64,000 bases of DNA. Origin: Mycobacterium sp. 1245111.1. GTDB lineage: Bacteria; Actinomycetota; Actinomycetes; Mycobacteriales; Mycobacteriaceae. Where the stretch lies: the NCBI RefSeq assembly GCF_001673405.1, contig NZ_LZLV01000004.1, positions 1 through 64,000 on the forward strand. The letters are read 5' to 3'. The stretch's first letter is position 1. Every line of letters begins with the position of its first letter. The notes beneath the pieces are model-generated. The model was given only the letters and a program-made list of their open reading frames with translations. It did not search any database and had not been told where the DNA came from. Shown piece after piece: positions 55,612 through 63,621 of this stretch. The position numbers were made by a program, and so were the translations under genes.

Positions 55612-56365
55612 CCGTCCGGTCGCGTTGCGGGTCATATAGGTGGCTCTCCCCTGCCCGCGGATCCGCTTGGGCGGCAAGCGCATTGCCCACCATGACGACG
55701 GCGGCCTGCTTGATACCGGCCGCCTCGACCCGATCGGCGATGTCGGCGACGGTGCCGCGAAGGACGAGCTCCTCGGGTTGCGAGGCCCGGTACACCACCG
55801 CGACCGGGCAGGCCGGACCGTAGGCCGGTGCGATTTCTTCCATCAGACTGCGGATGGCGGTGATCGCCAAGTGCAGCACCAACGTTGCGCGAGTCGCGGC
55901 GAAGGCGGCCAGCGACTCGGTGCCGGGCATCGCGGTGGACCGCGCCTGCGTTCGGGTCAACACCACCGACTGCGCGACCAGCGGGACCGTGAGCTCGCGA
56001 CCGACTCGCGCCGCGGCGGCGGCGTACGCGGGCACCCCCGGCGTGATCTCCCATGGCACGCCGGCACAGTCGAGTCGACGGGTTTGCTCCGATACCGCGC
56101 TGTACAGCGACGGGTCGCCCGACACCAACCGAACAACCAGTCGTCCGGCCCGGTGCGCCTCGATGATCGCCGCGACAATCTCGTCGAGGTTCAGGTTCTG
56201 CGTGTCGATCAATTCTGCTGTCGGAGAACAGCTTTCCAGCACGCCGGGATCGAGGTAGCTACCCGGGTACAGAACGGAGTCGGCCGTCGCGAGCAGCCGG
56301 GCGGCCCGGACGGTCAACAGGTCGGCGGCGCCCGGCCCGGCGCCGACGAACTGCACGGCGTTCAT
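55601..56365 (-). CDS. cobM: CobM, precorrin-4 C11-methyltransferase
   Basis: 254 residues. N-terminal VQFVGAGPGAADLLTVRAAR, RLVSGDPSLYSAVSEQ and ITPGVPAYAAAAA are signature stretches of CobM/CbiF. ATG 56365 overlaps the cobIJ stop (ATGA); frame extension 75 bases upstream is inside cobIJ. Last gene of the leftward lepA...cobM series. Confidence 0.94.
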   Translation of the reverse strand: MNAVQFVGAGPGAADLLTVRAARLLATADSVLYPGSYLDPGVLESCSPTAELIDTQNLNLDEIVAAIIEAHRAGRLVVRLVSGDPSLYSAVSEQTRRLDCAGVPWEITPGVPAYAAAAARVGRELTVPLVAQSVVLTRTQARSTAMPGTESLAAFAATRATLVLHLAITAIRSLMEEIAPAYGPACPVAVVYRASQPEELVLRGTVADIADRVEAAGIKQAAVVMVGNALAAQADPRAGESHLYDPQRDRTATS

Positions 56366-57879
56366 TGCACCCACCGGGGCGTCCAGACTCGGCCGGACGG
56401 GGTGGCCCTGGTGCTCGAGGCGCCCACCAAGACGAGGCATTTCATGTCGACGGAGTCGGCGTCGAGATCACCCAGCGTGGTCACGGTCAGCGATTCCTCG
56501 GCTCGCCCGACGTCGCGTCCGACGACGACAACGGTGTCGGCGGGCCGATGTTCGAGCAGGATCTCGCGAGCCAGCTTGATCTGGTCGGGGCGTGAGCGCG
56601 AGGCCGGGTTGTACACGGCCAGAACCAGGTCGGCGTCCGCAATCGCCCGCAACCGCTGCTCGATCACCGACCAGGGCTTGAGCCGATCCGACAGGCTCAT
56701 CACCGCGAAGTCGGCGCCGAGCGGCGCCCCGGCCAACGCGGCGACGGCGTGCGCAGCAGAGACGGCGGGCAGCACCCGGATCGGAACGTCGGCGAATCGC
56801 TCGTCCTCGGCAGCCTCGAAGACCGCCGACGCCATACCGAATACCCCTGCGTCGCCGCCGGATACGACCGCGACGGACTCGCCGCGCAGCGCGAGGTCGA
56901 GCGCGAACCGGGCCCGGTCGACTTCGACGGTGTTACCTGATGCGTGGCGCTGCAGACCTTCCCGCTGCGGCACCCGCGCCACGTACGGTGCGTAACCGAC
57001 CACGTGTTGCACCTCGGCCAGTGCGGACGACGCCTCCGGTGTCATCCAACCATCTGGGCCGGGCCCGAGGCCGATGACGAGCAGCTCCGCGACATCGTCG
57101 CGGGTGGAAAGCGTTGCGGGATCGGGTTCCTCGACCATGATGCGGGACCGTCGGCCGTTGATCGAGTCGCCGTTGACCACAATCAGCGACAGATACGGAA
57201 CGGTCGATTCGTCGACATCGGCGACCGGCATCCAGCGCTGCTGGGGATGACTGGCCCGCTCGATGTACATCGCGTGGTCGAGCCGCCCGGCGGCGGCAAG
57301 GGCGCGACGCACGGCCGGAAAGGTGCGGCCGAGTTTCATGATGATCGCGCCGTCGGTGTCGGCCAGCCTCCGCGCGAGTTCCGCTTCGGGCAGCGTCCCG
57401 GGCAGCACAGTCAGCACGTCGGTCTGCCGGACCAGCGGTGAGGAGACGGCCGCGGTCGCGGCGGTGAATGCGGGTATCCCTGGGATGATCTCGGTGGCGA
57501 ACCGGGTGCTGAGCCGGTCGTGCATATACATGAACGAGCCGTAGAACAGCGGATCCCCTTCGGCGAGAAGGGCCACGGAGCGGCCAGCGTCCAGATGCGC
57601 GGCCAGCCGGCCGGCCGATTCCTCGTAGAACTCGGCCAGCGCTCCGGCGTAGCCGCCGGGGTGATCGGTCGTCCCGGTCGTCAGTGGGTAGCGCAGTTCC
57701 TCCTCGATGGCAGCCGCCGGAATCAGGTCCGCCGCGATGGTCCGCGCGTAGGACTGCTTGTTGACGCCGGCGTGGTAGGCGATGACGTCGGCATCGCCGA
57801 TGATCCGCGCCGCTTTGCGGGTGATCAGCTCGGGATCCCCTGGGCCCAAGCCGATTCCGTAGAAGCGAGCGGTTGTCAT
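56362..57879 (-). CDS. cobIJ: CobIJ, fused precorrin-2 C20- and precorrin-3B C17-methyltransferase
   Basis: 505 residues with two methyltransferase halves. CobI about 1-245 (YGIGLGPGDPELITRKAARI; ALLAEGDPLFYGSFMYMHDR; IPGIPAFTAA). CobJ about 253-490 (LLVIGLGPGPDGWMTPEA; VAVVSGGDAGVFGMASAVFE; AVYNPASRSRPDQI). The fusion is normal for mycobacteria. Overlaps the cobH end by 4 bases. Confidence 0.95.
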   Translation of the reverse strand: MTTARFYGIGLGPGDPELITRKAARIIGDADVIAYHAGVNKQSYARTIAADLIPAAAIEEELRYPLTTGTTDHPGGYAGALAEFYEESAGRLAAHLDAGRSVALLAEGDPLFYGSFMYMHDRLSTRFATEIIPGIPAFTAATAAVSSPLVRQTDVLTVLPGTLPEAELARRLADTDGAIIMKLGRTFPAVRRALAAAGRLDHAMYIERASHPQQRWMPVADVDESTVPYLSLIVVNGDSINGRRSRIMVEEPDPATLSTRDDVAELLVIGLGPGPDGWMTPEASSALAEVQHVVGYAPYVARVPQREGLQRHASGNTVEVDRARFALDLALRGESVAVVSGGDAGVFGMASAVFEAAEDERFADVPIRVLPAVSAAHAVAALAGAPLGADFAVMSLSDRLKPWSVIEQRLRAIADADLVLAVYNPASRSRPDQIKLAREILLEHRPADTVVVVGRDVGRAEESLTVTTLGDLDADSVDMKCLVLVGASSTRATPSGRVWTPRWVQ

Positions 57880-58541
57880 TCGGCCTCCGAGGCCAACGCG
57901 TTGATGGCCGACGACGTGATCGCCGATCCACCGCGGCGTCCGCGCACCGTCACGAAGGGGATGTCGATGCCGTGATCGCGGGCGAACGATGCAAGGGCGT
58001 CCTTGGATTCAGCGGCGCCGATGAATCCGACCGGACAGCCGACGATCGCGGCCGGCCGGGGTCCGCCGTCGATCAGCATCTCCAGTAGGTGGAACAGCGC
58101 GGTCGGGGCGTTGCCGATCGCAACGACTGCGTTGTGCAGCAACGGTTCCCACAGCGACACGGCCGCTGCGGTGCGGGTGGTGTTCCATTGCTTCGCCAGG
58201 GCCGGCACGCCGGGTTCGTTCAGAAAGCAGTGCACGTCGTTGCCGGCGGGTAGCCTGCCGGCGGTGATACCGGTGGCGACCATGGTCGCGTCGCACAGGA
58301 TGGGCGCGCCGGAACGCAGGGCCGAGCGCGCGGCGGAGACCAACCTGGGGTGGATGACCAAGTCATCCACGAGGTCCGGCTGTCCGGTGCCGTGAATCAT
58401 TCGGACAGCGACCTTTTCGGCGTCGGTGGGGATATGTGACAGGTCGGCTTCGCGGCGGATGGTCGCGAAGGAGTCCGCGTAAATCGCGGGGCCGTCGGCG
58501 ATGTACTCGTAGCGTCTGGTCGGTCGGCTCGCCTGGGTCAC
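57876..58541 (-). CDS. cobH: CobH, precorrin-8X methylmutase
   Basis: 221 residues. Catalytic His in AVRMIHGTGQPDL near 43, then ILCDATMVATGI, VHCFLNEP and IVGCPVGFIGAAESKDAL, all CobH/CbiC signatures. Moves the C-11 methyl to C-12. GTG 58541 overlaps the cobG stop (GTGA). Confidence 0.95.
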   Translation of the reverse strand: MTQASRPTRRYEYIADGPAIYADSFATIRREADLSHIPTDAEKVAVRMIHGTGQPDLVDDLVIHPRLVSAARSALRSGAPILCDATMVATGITAGRLPAGNDVHCFLNEPGVPALAKQWNTTRTAAAVSLWEPLLHNAVVAIGNAPTALFHLLEMLIDGGPRPAAIVGCPVGFIGAAESKDALASFARDHGIDIPFVTVRGRRGGSAITSSAINALASEAE

Positions 58542-59425
58542 TCGGATGCCTCCGGGGCGTTCGGGACGAGGACGCCGCGCCACGGCGTAACGACGACATG
58601 GTGCACACCGGCCGCGGTTTCGAGTAACGAGCCGACAAGATCAGGGGTCAAGACGCCGTAATCGGCGGGCACGTGAGTACCGCCGGGCACATGTCCGTAC
58701 GCCAGCGGCGGCGCCGCAGCGGGGATGCGCGGGTCGGCGGTGACGGGCGGCTGCAGTGGCCGGGCGAGTTCGCGAATGTGCCACGGAGCATCATCGCCCG
58801 TTCCCCGAGCGTCGACGAATTGTGCTGCCAACTCGGCCAATTGATCGGCAACCTTATGCAGTGACGTGACGGCGCCCCAATGACCGCCGACGCGCAACTG
58901 GACTGCGTCGTCGCCGAGCGCCACGCACCCCAGGTCGGTGCCACGCTTTCCGGCGCCCGTGAGGCGATCGAGTAGATCGCCGCGGCCGTCGTCGAGCGTG
59001 AACAGGAAACGCCCCGGTAACTGGCCAAGCCGGTGTTCGGTGCACAGCAGGGTGTCGAGGCGGGTGATTGTCGGGCGCAGATCGGCGCGGCCGCCCGCCA
59101 AGCCGGTCTGCGGTGAAGCGAGCACGTTCCGCACGAGTTCGTGTGTGCGCGTTGGTATCAGGCCGGTGGACTCGATCGCCGTCACGACGTCGTGCGCCAA
59201 CTGAGCGCCATCGCCCGGCAATCCGCGAAGTTGCAGATTCGCTCGGCGAGTCAGGTAAATACCACCGTCGGCGTACGCCTGGCTGACCTCGGACAGGCGC
59301 CGCAGCGCCGTCGTGGGAAGCAGGCCACCCATCAGCCTAATGCGCACCAGCAGACCGTCGTCGGCCTGCCATGGGCGCCACACGCCGGGGCACATATCCG
59401 CCCGACTGCGCGCGTCCGTCGTCAT
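58538..59425 (-). CDS. cobG: CobG-like precorrin-3B synthase, short and lacking the Fe-S cysteine pairs
   Basis: 295 residues. The nitrite/sulfite-reductase-like start is intact (MCPGVWRPWQADDGLLVRIR; GGIYLTRRANLQLRGLP; RNVLASPQTGLAGG), and the second ferredoxin-like half ends HHVVVTPWRGVLVPNAPEASE. The C-terminal part that should follow in CobG, with C-x5-C and C-x3-C ligands, is absent: only three Cys exist and none is so spaced. M. tuberculosis CobG is about 363 residues (from memory). The missing part is not in another frame, because cobH starts in the stop codon. May be inactive or use another cofactor scheme. ATG 59425 is coupled to lppR (TGATG). Confidence 0.82.
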   Translation of the reverse strand: MTTDARSRADMCPGVWRPWQADDGLLVRIRLMGGLLPTTALRRLSEVSQAYADGGIYLTRRANLQLRGLPGDGAQLAHDVVTAIESTGLIPTRTHELVRNVLASPQTGLAGGRADLRPTITRLDTLLCTEHRLGQLPGRFLFTLDDGRGDLLDRLTGAGKRGTDLGCVALGDDAVQLRVGGHWGAVTSLHKVADQLAELAAQFVDARGTGDDAPWHIRELARPLQPPVTADPRIPAAAPPLAYGHVPGGTHVPADYGVLTPDLVGSLLETAAGVHHVVVTPWRGVLVPNAPEASE

Positions 59426-60183
59426 CAGCTGAGCTCGCTGACCTTGTCCATCATCGCCTGGGCGACGTCGATGGCGCTGGTGTCCGGGCTTGCCGATCCG
59501 GGGTCTGACGGTCGCCGGTCGCCGAAGAAAACGATCTCCACCTCCACGATGCAGTTCATTCGAACACCGACGGCCCGAGCCTGTGGCGTAGGCTGCAGCG
59601 CCGGCATGTTGGGCAGCGTCGAGGTTGCCGTATTCGTAGCTGCGACAACGGAATCGGTGACTCGAATGTCGTCGATCACCGTCGACGTGTCGATGGGGCC
59701 GGCTTTTTCGTCCGTAGTCTGGCCTTTGCATTGCTGCCACTGGTCGGGGAACTTTGCGAAAAGCGCCCGCGCCTCTGCCGCCGAAGGCAGCGTCACGACG
59801 CCCTGCATCACGCTGATCACCTGAGCCGGGTCGCCGTCGTTCCACCACGACACCGACGCCACGGTTTGGGCATTCGCCGGGCCGTAGACGCTCTTTTGCA
59901 GCATCGTCGTCACCTCGAGGCAATCGGCCGACTCCGGCGGCGCCTCGCGCTGGTCGAGGACATCGGCGCCACCGAACTTGGCGGGCGCACGGGCGACGAA
60001 CGGCTGCCCGAGCATCTTCGACAGCGTTCTGCCGTCGAGCAACACCTTCTTGACGACAAGGCCGCTGAGCGGCCTGGGCTTCAGGTTTGGCGCGGGCTTC
60101 GCCGTGCCGTCGATGACCGGACCACATCCCACGGCGACAGCGGAAGCCACCGCACACACCGTCGCGAGTCCGACTATCCGCAT
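59425..60183 (-). CDS. lppR: LppR-like lipoprotein with PknH-type sensor domain
   Basis: 252 residues. Lipoprotein signal with SAVAVGC lipobox (Cys 20), then a PknH_C-like extracytoplasmic domain with Cys in ADCLEV, WQQCKGQ and RMNCIVEV that could form disulfides. By position directly after lepA it matches LppR of M. tuberculosis. Ligand unknown. It starts 2 bases after the lepA stop and runs into cobG. Confidence 0.82.
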   Translation of the reverse strand: MRIVGLATVCAVASAVAVGCGPVIDGTAKPAPNLKPRPLSGLVVKKVLLDGRTLSKMLGQPFVARAPAKFGGADVLDQREAPPESADCLEVTTMLQKSVYGPANAQTVASVSWWNDGDPAQVISVMQGVVTLPSAAEARALFAKFPDQWQQCKGQTTDEKAGPIDTSTVIDDIRVTDSVVAATNTATSTLPNMPALQPTPQARAVGVRMNCIVEVEIVFFGDRRPSDPGSASPDTSAIDVAQAMMDKVSELS

Positions 60184-60185
60184 GG

Positions 60186-62036
60186 CTACTTCTTTGTGCC
60201 TTTGTCCCCCGCGGCGTCCGTCGACAACGCGGCGACGAACGCCTCCTGCGGCACGTCGACCCGACCGATGGTCTTCATCCGCTTCTTGCCTTCCTTCTGC
60301 TTTTCCAGCAGTTTGCGCTTACGGGTGATGTCACCGCCGTAGCACTTGGACAGCACGTCCTTGCGGATCGCGCGAATGTTCTCGCGGGCAATGATTTTCG
60401 ACCCGATGGCGGCCTGGACCGGCACCTCGAACTGCTGGCGCGGGATGAGCTCCTTGAGCCGCGTGGTCATCTTGTTGCCGTAGGCGGCGGCGCCATCCTT
60501 GTGCACGATCGCACTGAACGCATCGACGGCCTCACCCTGCAGCAGGATGTCGACCTTGACCAGCGAAGCCTCCTGTTCACCCGCTTCTTCGTAGTCGAGG
60601 CTGGCGTAGCCACGGGTGCGCGATTTCAGCGAGTCGAAGAAGTCGAAGATGATCTCGCCCAGCGGCATCGTGTAGCGCAGCTCGACCCGCTCGGGCGAGA
60701 GGTAGTCCATACCGCCGAGTTCACCACGGCGAGACTGGCAGAGTTCCATGATCGTGCCGATGAACTCGCTCGGCGCGATCACCGTCGTCTTCACCACCGG
60801 TTCGTAGACGGTGCGCACCTTGCCTTCTGGCCAGTCCGACGGGTTGGTGACGATGACTTCGGAGTTGTCCTCTTTCACCACGCGGTAGACGACGTTCGGC
60901 GACGTAGAGATGAGGTCGAGGTCGAATTCGCGTTCCAGACGCTCGCGGGTGATTTCCATGTGCAGCAGCCCGAGGAATCCACACCGGTACCCGAAGCCAA
61001 GCGCCACCGAGGTTTCCGGCTCGTAGGTCAGCGCGGCGTCGTTGAGTTGCAGCTTGTCCAGCGCGTCGCGCAGATCCGGATAGTCCGATCCGTCCACGGG
61101 ATACAGCCCCGAGTACACCATCGGCTTGGGTTCGCGATAGCCGGTCAGCGCCTCCTTGGCGCCGTTCTTCGCGGTGGTGACGGTGTCACCGACCTTCGAC
61201 TGGCGGACGTCTTTCACACCGGTGATGAGGTAGCCGACCTCGCCGACCCCAAGTCCCGCCGAGGCTTTCGGCTCCGGTGAGACGATGCCGACCTCGAGCA
61301 GTTCGTGGGTCGCGCCGGTGGACATCATCTGAATGCGCTCACGCGGGACGATTTTGCCGTCGACCACCCGAACGTAGGTGACCACGCCGCGGTAGATGTC
61401 GTAGACCGAGTCGAAAATCATTGCGCGCGTTGGGGCGTCGGCTTCGCCGGTAGGCGGCGGCACCTCCCGCACCACGTGGTCGAGCAGCTCGGCCACGCCC
61501 TCGCCCGTCTTGCCAGAGACCCTTAAGACATCAGTGGGTTCGCAGCCGATGATGTGAGCGATCTCGCCGGCGTAGCGCTCCGGGTCGGCGGCGGGCAAGT
61601 CGATCTTGTTGAGCACCGGGATGATGTGCAGGTCGCGGTCGAGCGCCAGATACAGGTTGGCCAGCGTCTGGGCTTCGATGCCCTGGGCGGCGTCGACCAG
61701 CAGCACCGCGCCCTCACAGGCCTCCAGCGCACGGGACACCTCGTAGGTGAAGTCGACGTGACCGGGGGTGTCGATCAGGTGCAGGACATGATCGACGCCG
61801 TCGACCTGCCACGGCAGGCGGACGTTCTGCGCCTTGATCGTGATGCCGCGCTCGCGCTCGATGTCCATCCGGTCGAGGTATTGCGCGCGCATCGACCGCT
61901 CGTCGACGACGCCGGTGAGCTGCAGCATCCGGTCGGCCAGCGTGGACTTGCCGTGGTCGATGTGGGCGATGATGCAGAAGTTCCGAATCTTCGCCGGCGC
62001 GGTGAAGGTCTGGTCGGCGAAACTGCTGATGGGAAT
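60186..62036 (-). CDS. lepA: LepA (EF4), ribosome back-translocating GTPase, non-AUG/GUG start
   Basis: About 616 residues. GTPase motifs: [16 protein letters not shown] (G1, near 24), RGITIKAQ (G2), DTPGHVDF (G3), NKIDLPAAD (G4), SGKTGEG (G5); then EF-G-like domains and the LepA C-terminal tail ending KGTKK. G1 is encoded upstream of the first ATG (61928), so the protein must start earlier, yet an in-frame TAA at 62057-62055 closes the frame and no ATG, GTG or TTG lies between. ATT 62036 directly follows CAGGAG; ATC 62030 has ideal 6-base spacing. Either gives the [13 protein letters not shown] N-terminus seen inside other mycobacterial LepA sequences. First gene of lepA-lppR-cobG-H-IJ-M. 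Confidence 0.93.
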   Translation of the reverse strand: MPISSFADQTFTAPAKIRNFCIIAHIDHGKSTLADRMLQLTGVVDERSMRAQYLDRMDIERERGITIKAQNVRLPWQVDGVDHVLHLIDTPGHVDFTYEVSRALEACEGAVLLVDAAQGIEAQTLANLYLALDRDLHIIPVLNKIDLPAADPERYAGEIAHIIGCEPTDVLRVSGKTGEGVAELLDHVVREVPPPTGEADAPTRAMIFDSVYDIYRGVVTYVRVVDGKIVPRERIQMMSTGATHELLEVGIVSPEPKASAGLGVGEVGYLITGVKDVRQSKVGDTVTTAKNGAKEALTGYREPKPMVYSGLYPVDGSDYPDLRDALDKLQLNDAALTYEPETSVALGFGYRCGFLGLLHMEITRERLEREFDLDLISTSPNVVYRVVKEDNSEVIVTNPSDWPEGKVRTVYEPVVKTTVIAPSEFIGTIMELCQSRRGELGGMDYLSPERVELRYTMPLGEIIFDFFDSLKSRTRGYASLDYEEAGEQEASLVKVDILLQGEAVDAFSAIVHKDGAAAYGNKMTTRLKELIPRQQFEVPVQAAIGSKIIARENIRAIRKDVLSKCYGGDITRKRKLLEKQKEGKKRMKTIGRVDVPQEAFVAALSTDAAGDKGTKK

Positions 62037-62114
62037 CTCCTGGTGAAGCCGGGCTTAGGCGCTACCAGCGTATCCAGCCGGGTGCGGTCCGGCACAATCG
62101 CGGCACGGTTCGGC

Positions 62115-62147
62115 AAAACGAAACCCCCGGAGTCGCCCCCCGGGGGT
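62115..62147 (-). terminator. Intrinsic terminator of the secreted-protein gene at 62165
   Basis: On the minus strand ACCCCCGG (62147-62140) pairs with CCGGGGGT (62130-62123) around a 9-base loop, followed by TTTCGTTTT. It has the same 3' half and tail as the terminator at 63572-63603. The rest of 62037-62114 is the lepA upstream region with a TACGCT -10-like element. Confidence 0.85.
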
Positions 62148-62164
62148 CCGTTGTCGTGCGGGTG

Positions 62165-63211
62165 CTACATGGTCGGCATCAAGGCACTGAAGTCGAAGTA
62201 TCCCAGGATGTCGCTGAACCCGAGCTGCAAGAAGTCGGTGATCGCCGAACTGACGCCGCCTTCCAGGAATTCGACGTGCGGCCCGAAGATGTCGCCGGCG
62301 TCGATCAGGTCACCGCCGTTCAGCAATGCGAACAGGCCGACGTTGTACGCGTTGGCGAACTCCGTCAGCGCACCGTTGAATACGTCGTAGGAGCCAATCG
62401 GCCCGTCGGTGACGTTGTCCGGGTTGAAGCCGAACACGAGGGTGTTGAAGAAGTCGGTGGTGTCGGCAGTGGCAATGGTGTCCCATGGGAGAGCGCCGGT
62501 GCCGTCGATGACCTTGTCGGAGAGCCCGGCGGCGTCGGCAATCGAGCCGAAGACACCGTTGAGCCCCTCGATCTCGGCGGTGAACGTGGAGCTGAGGTCG
62601 ACGGGGTCAGCTGCGCCGGGCATGGCATCGCCCAACGGGACCTGGAGGAAGGACAGATCCTGCTGGAAGTAGCCGGACAGGTCGTCGATACCCCGGTCGT
62701 AGAACCAAATGGCAGGGTTCTCCGAAGCCAAGGCGGCAGCAACATTGCCGTCCGAGCCGATGAAAATGTCGGCCGGCGCCACGTCGTTCGGGTTGAGCAG
62801 CCCGTATAACGTGGCGTTGTACGAATCGGCGAATTGGATTGCCGCGCCGTTGAGCACGTTGTAGGCGCCGGACTGACTTGAGATTCCGGCCTCGATGGGA
62901 TCGACCCCGTAGAGGTAATATTCCAGGCCGGTCAGTTGAGCAGCGTCCGCCGGGTCGACCAATTTCGGCGCAAATTCCGCTACGTCGCTCGGATTGATCG
63001 CAAGGAATCCGCCATAGGTGTCGTACGCGGAGTCCGGAACTCCGGTGAGCTGCGCTCCGAATTCGAAAAGCGAATTCAGCGTCGAAATCTGGCTGGCGTT
63101 GATGCTGTCGAAGTCGATGAGATCAGTCGGCGCCGCAGATGCCAGCGGCGCGAAGGCCACTGCCGCTCCGGTCGCGAAGCCGGCCACCACACCGAGTTTG
63201 CGAGTCTCCAT
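62165..63211 (-). CDS. Secreted protein with internal duplication, tandem paralogue of the next gene
   Basis: 348 residues. Cleavable signal peptide (METRKLGVVAGFATGAAVAF, then PLASAAP, cut after SAA). The acidic, Cys-free mature part holds two similar lobes: GAYNVLNGAAIQFADSYNATL...NDVAPADIFIG at about 128-165 and GSYDVFNGALTEFANAYNVGL...GDLIDAGDIFG at about 288-325. I do not recognise a named domain; proteins of this type appear in mycobacteria as hypothetical secreted proteins. ATG 63211 follows GAAAGGCAG. Its own terminator lies at 62115-62147. Confidence 0.82.
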   Translation of the reverse strand: METRKLGVVAGFATGAAVAFAPLASAAPTDLIDFDSINASQISTLNSLFEFGAQLTGVPDSAYDTYGGFLAINPSDVAEFAPKLVDPADAAQLTGLEYYLYGVDPIEAGISSQSGAYNVLNGAAIQFADSYNATLYGLLNPNDVAPADIFIGSDGNVAAALASENPAIWFYDRGIDDLSGYFQQDLSFLQVPLGDAMPGAADPVDLSSTFTAEIEGLNGVFGSIADAAGLSDKVIDGTGALPWDTIATADTTDFFNTLVFGFNPDNVTDGPIGSYDVFNGALTEFANAYNVGLFALLNGGDLIDAGDIFGPHVEFLEGGVSSAITDFLQLGFSDILGYFDFSALMPTM

Positions 63212-63299
63212 GCTGTCTGCCTTTCAACGAAGCCCGCCGGCGGTTCGGGACTGTACCACCGGAGGTTTCCGACCACAGGCTGCCGACGCCTGTCTCATC

Positions 63300-63520
63300 T
63301 TTGGAAACCTGAGATGAAAATAGCAATTCACCATGCCCGTTGAAAGGGTTTTTCTGAGTATTTTTTAGTATGGCTGCAAGCCATTCTTTTGAACTTCCAA
63401 AATGGCTCACGCTGATTAATAAATCAGTCTAAATATTATTGCTATGTGCTCCATTTAATTTACAAATGTGCGATTAGTTTGAGTTCAATAAAGGCACAAG
63501 TAAAACGTACAACGGCCTCG
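63300..63520. other. AT-rich intergenic island with small hairpins
   Basis: The spacer between the two secreted-protein genes is visibly A+T-rich, roughly two-thirds by eye, against GC-rich neighbours. Contains hairpins ATGGCT-gca-AGCCAT (63370-63384) and CTGATT-aata-AATCAG (63412-63427) and runs of T. It must hold the promoter of the 62165 gene. Such tracts are typical targets of the xenogeneic silencer Lsr2; binding is inferred only. No coding frame convinces me. Confidence 0.65.
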
Positions 63521-63571
63521 CGACGCCCTGGGTGTATCGACCCGCAGCACGGTTGCGGGGCGTTCCGTCCC

Positions 63572-63603
63572 AAAACGAAACCCCCGGAGTTGCCTCCGGG
63601 GGT
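63572..63603 (-). terminator. Intrinsic terminator with GCAA tetraloop
   Basis: On the minus strand ACCCCCGGAG pairs perfectly with CTCCGGGGGT around a GCAA (GNRA-type) loop and is followed by TTTCGTTTT. Ends the paralogue at the window edge. Almost a copy of the 62115 terminator, so the duplication included the 3' end. Confidence 0.92.
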
Positions 63604-63621
63604 CCGTTGTGGAGCGTGGAA

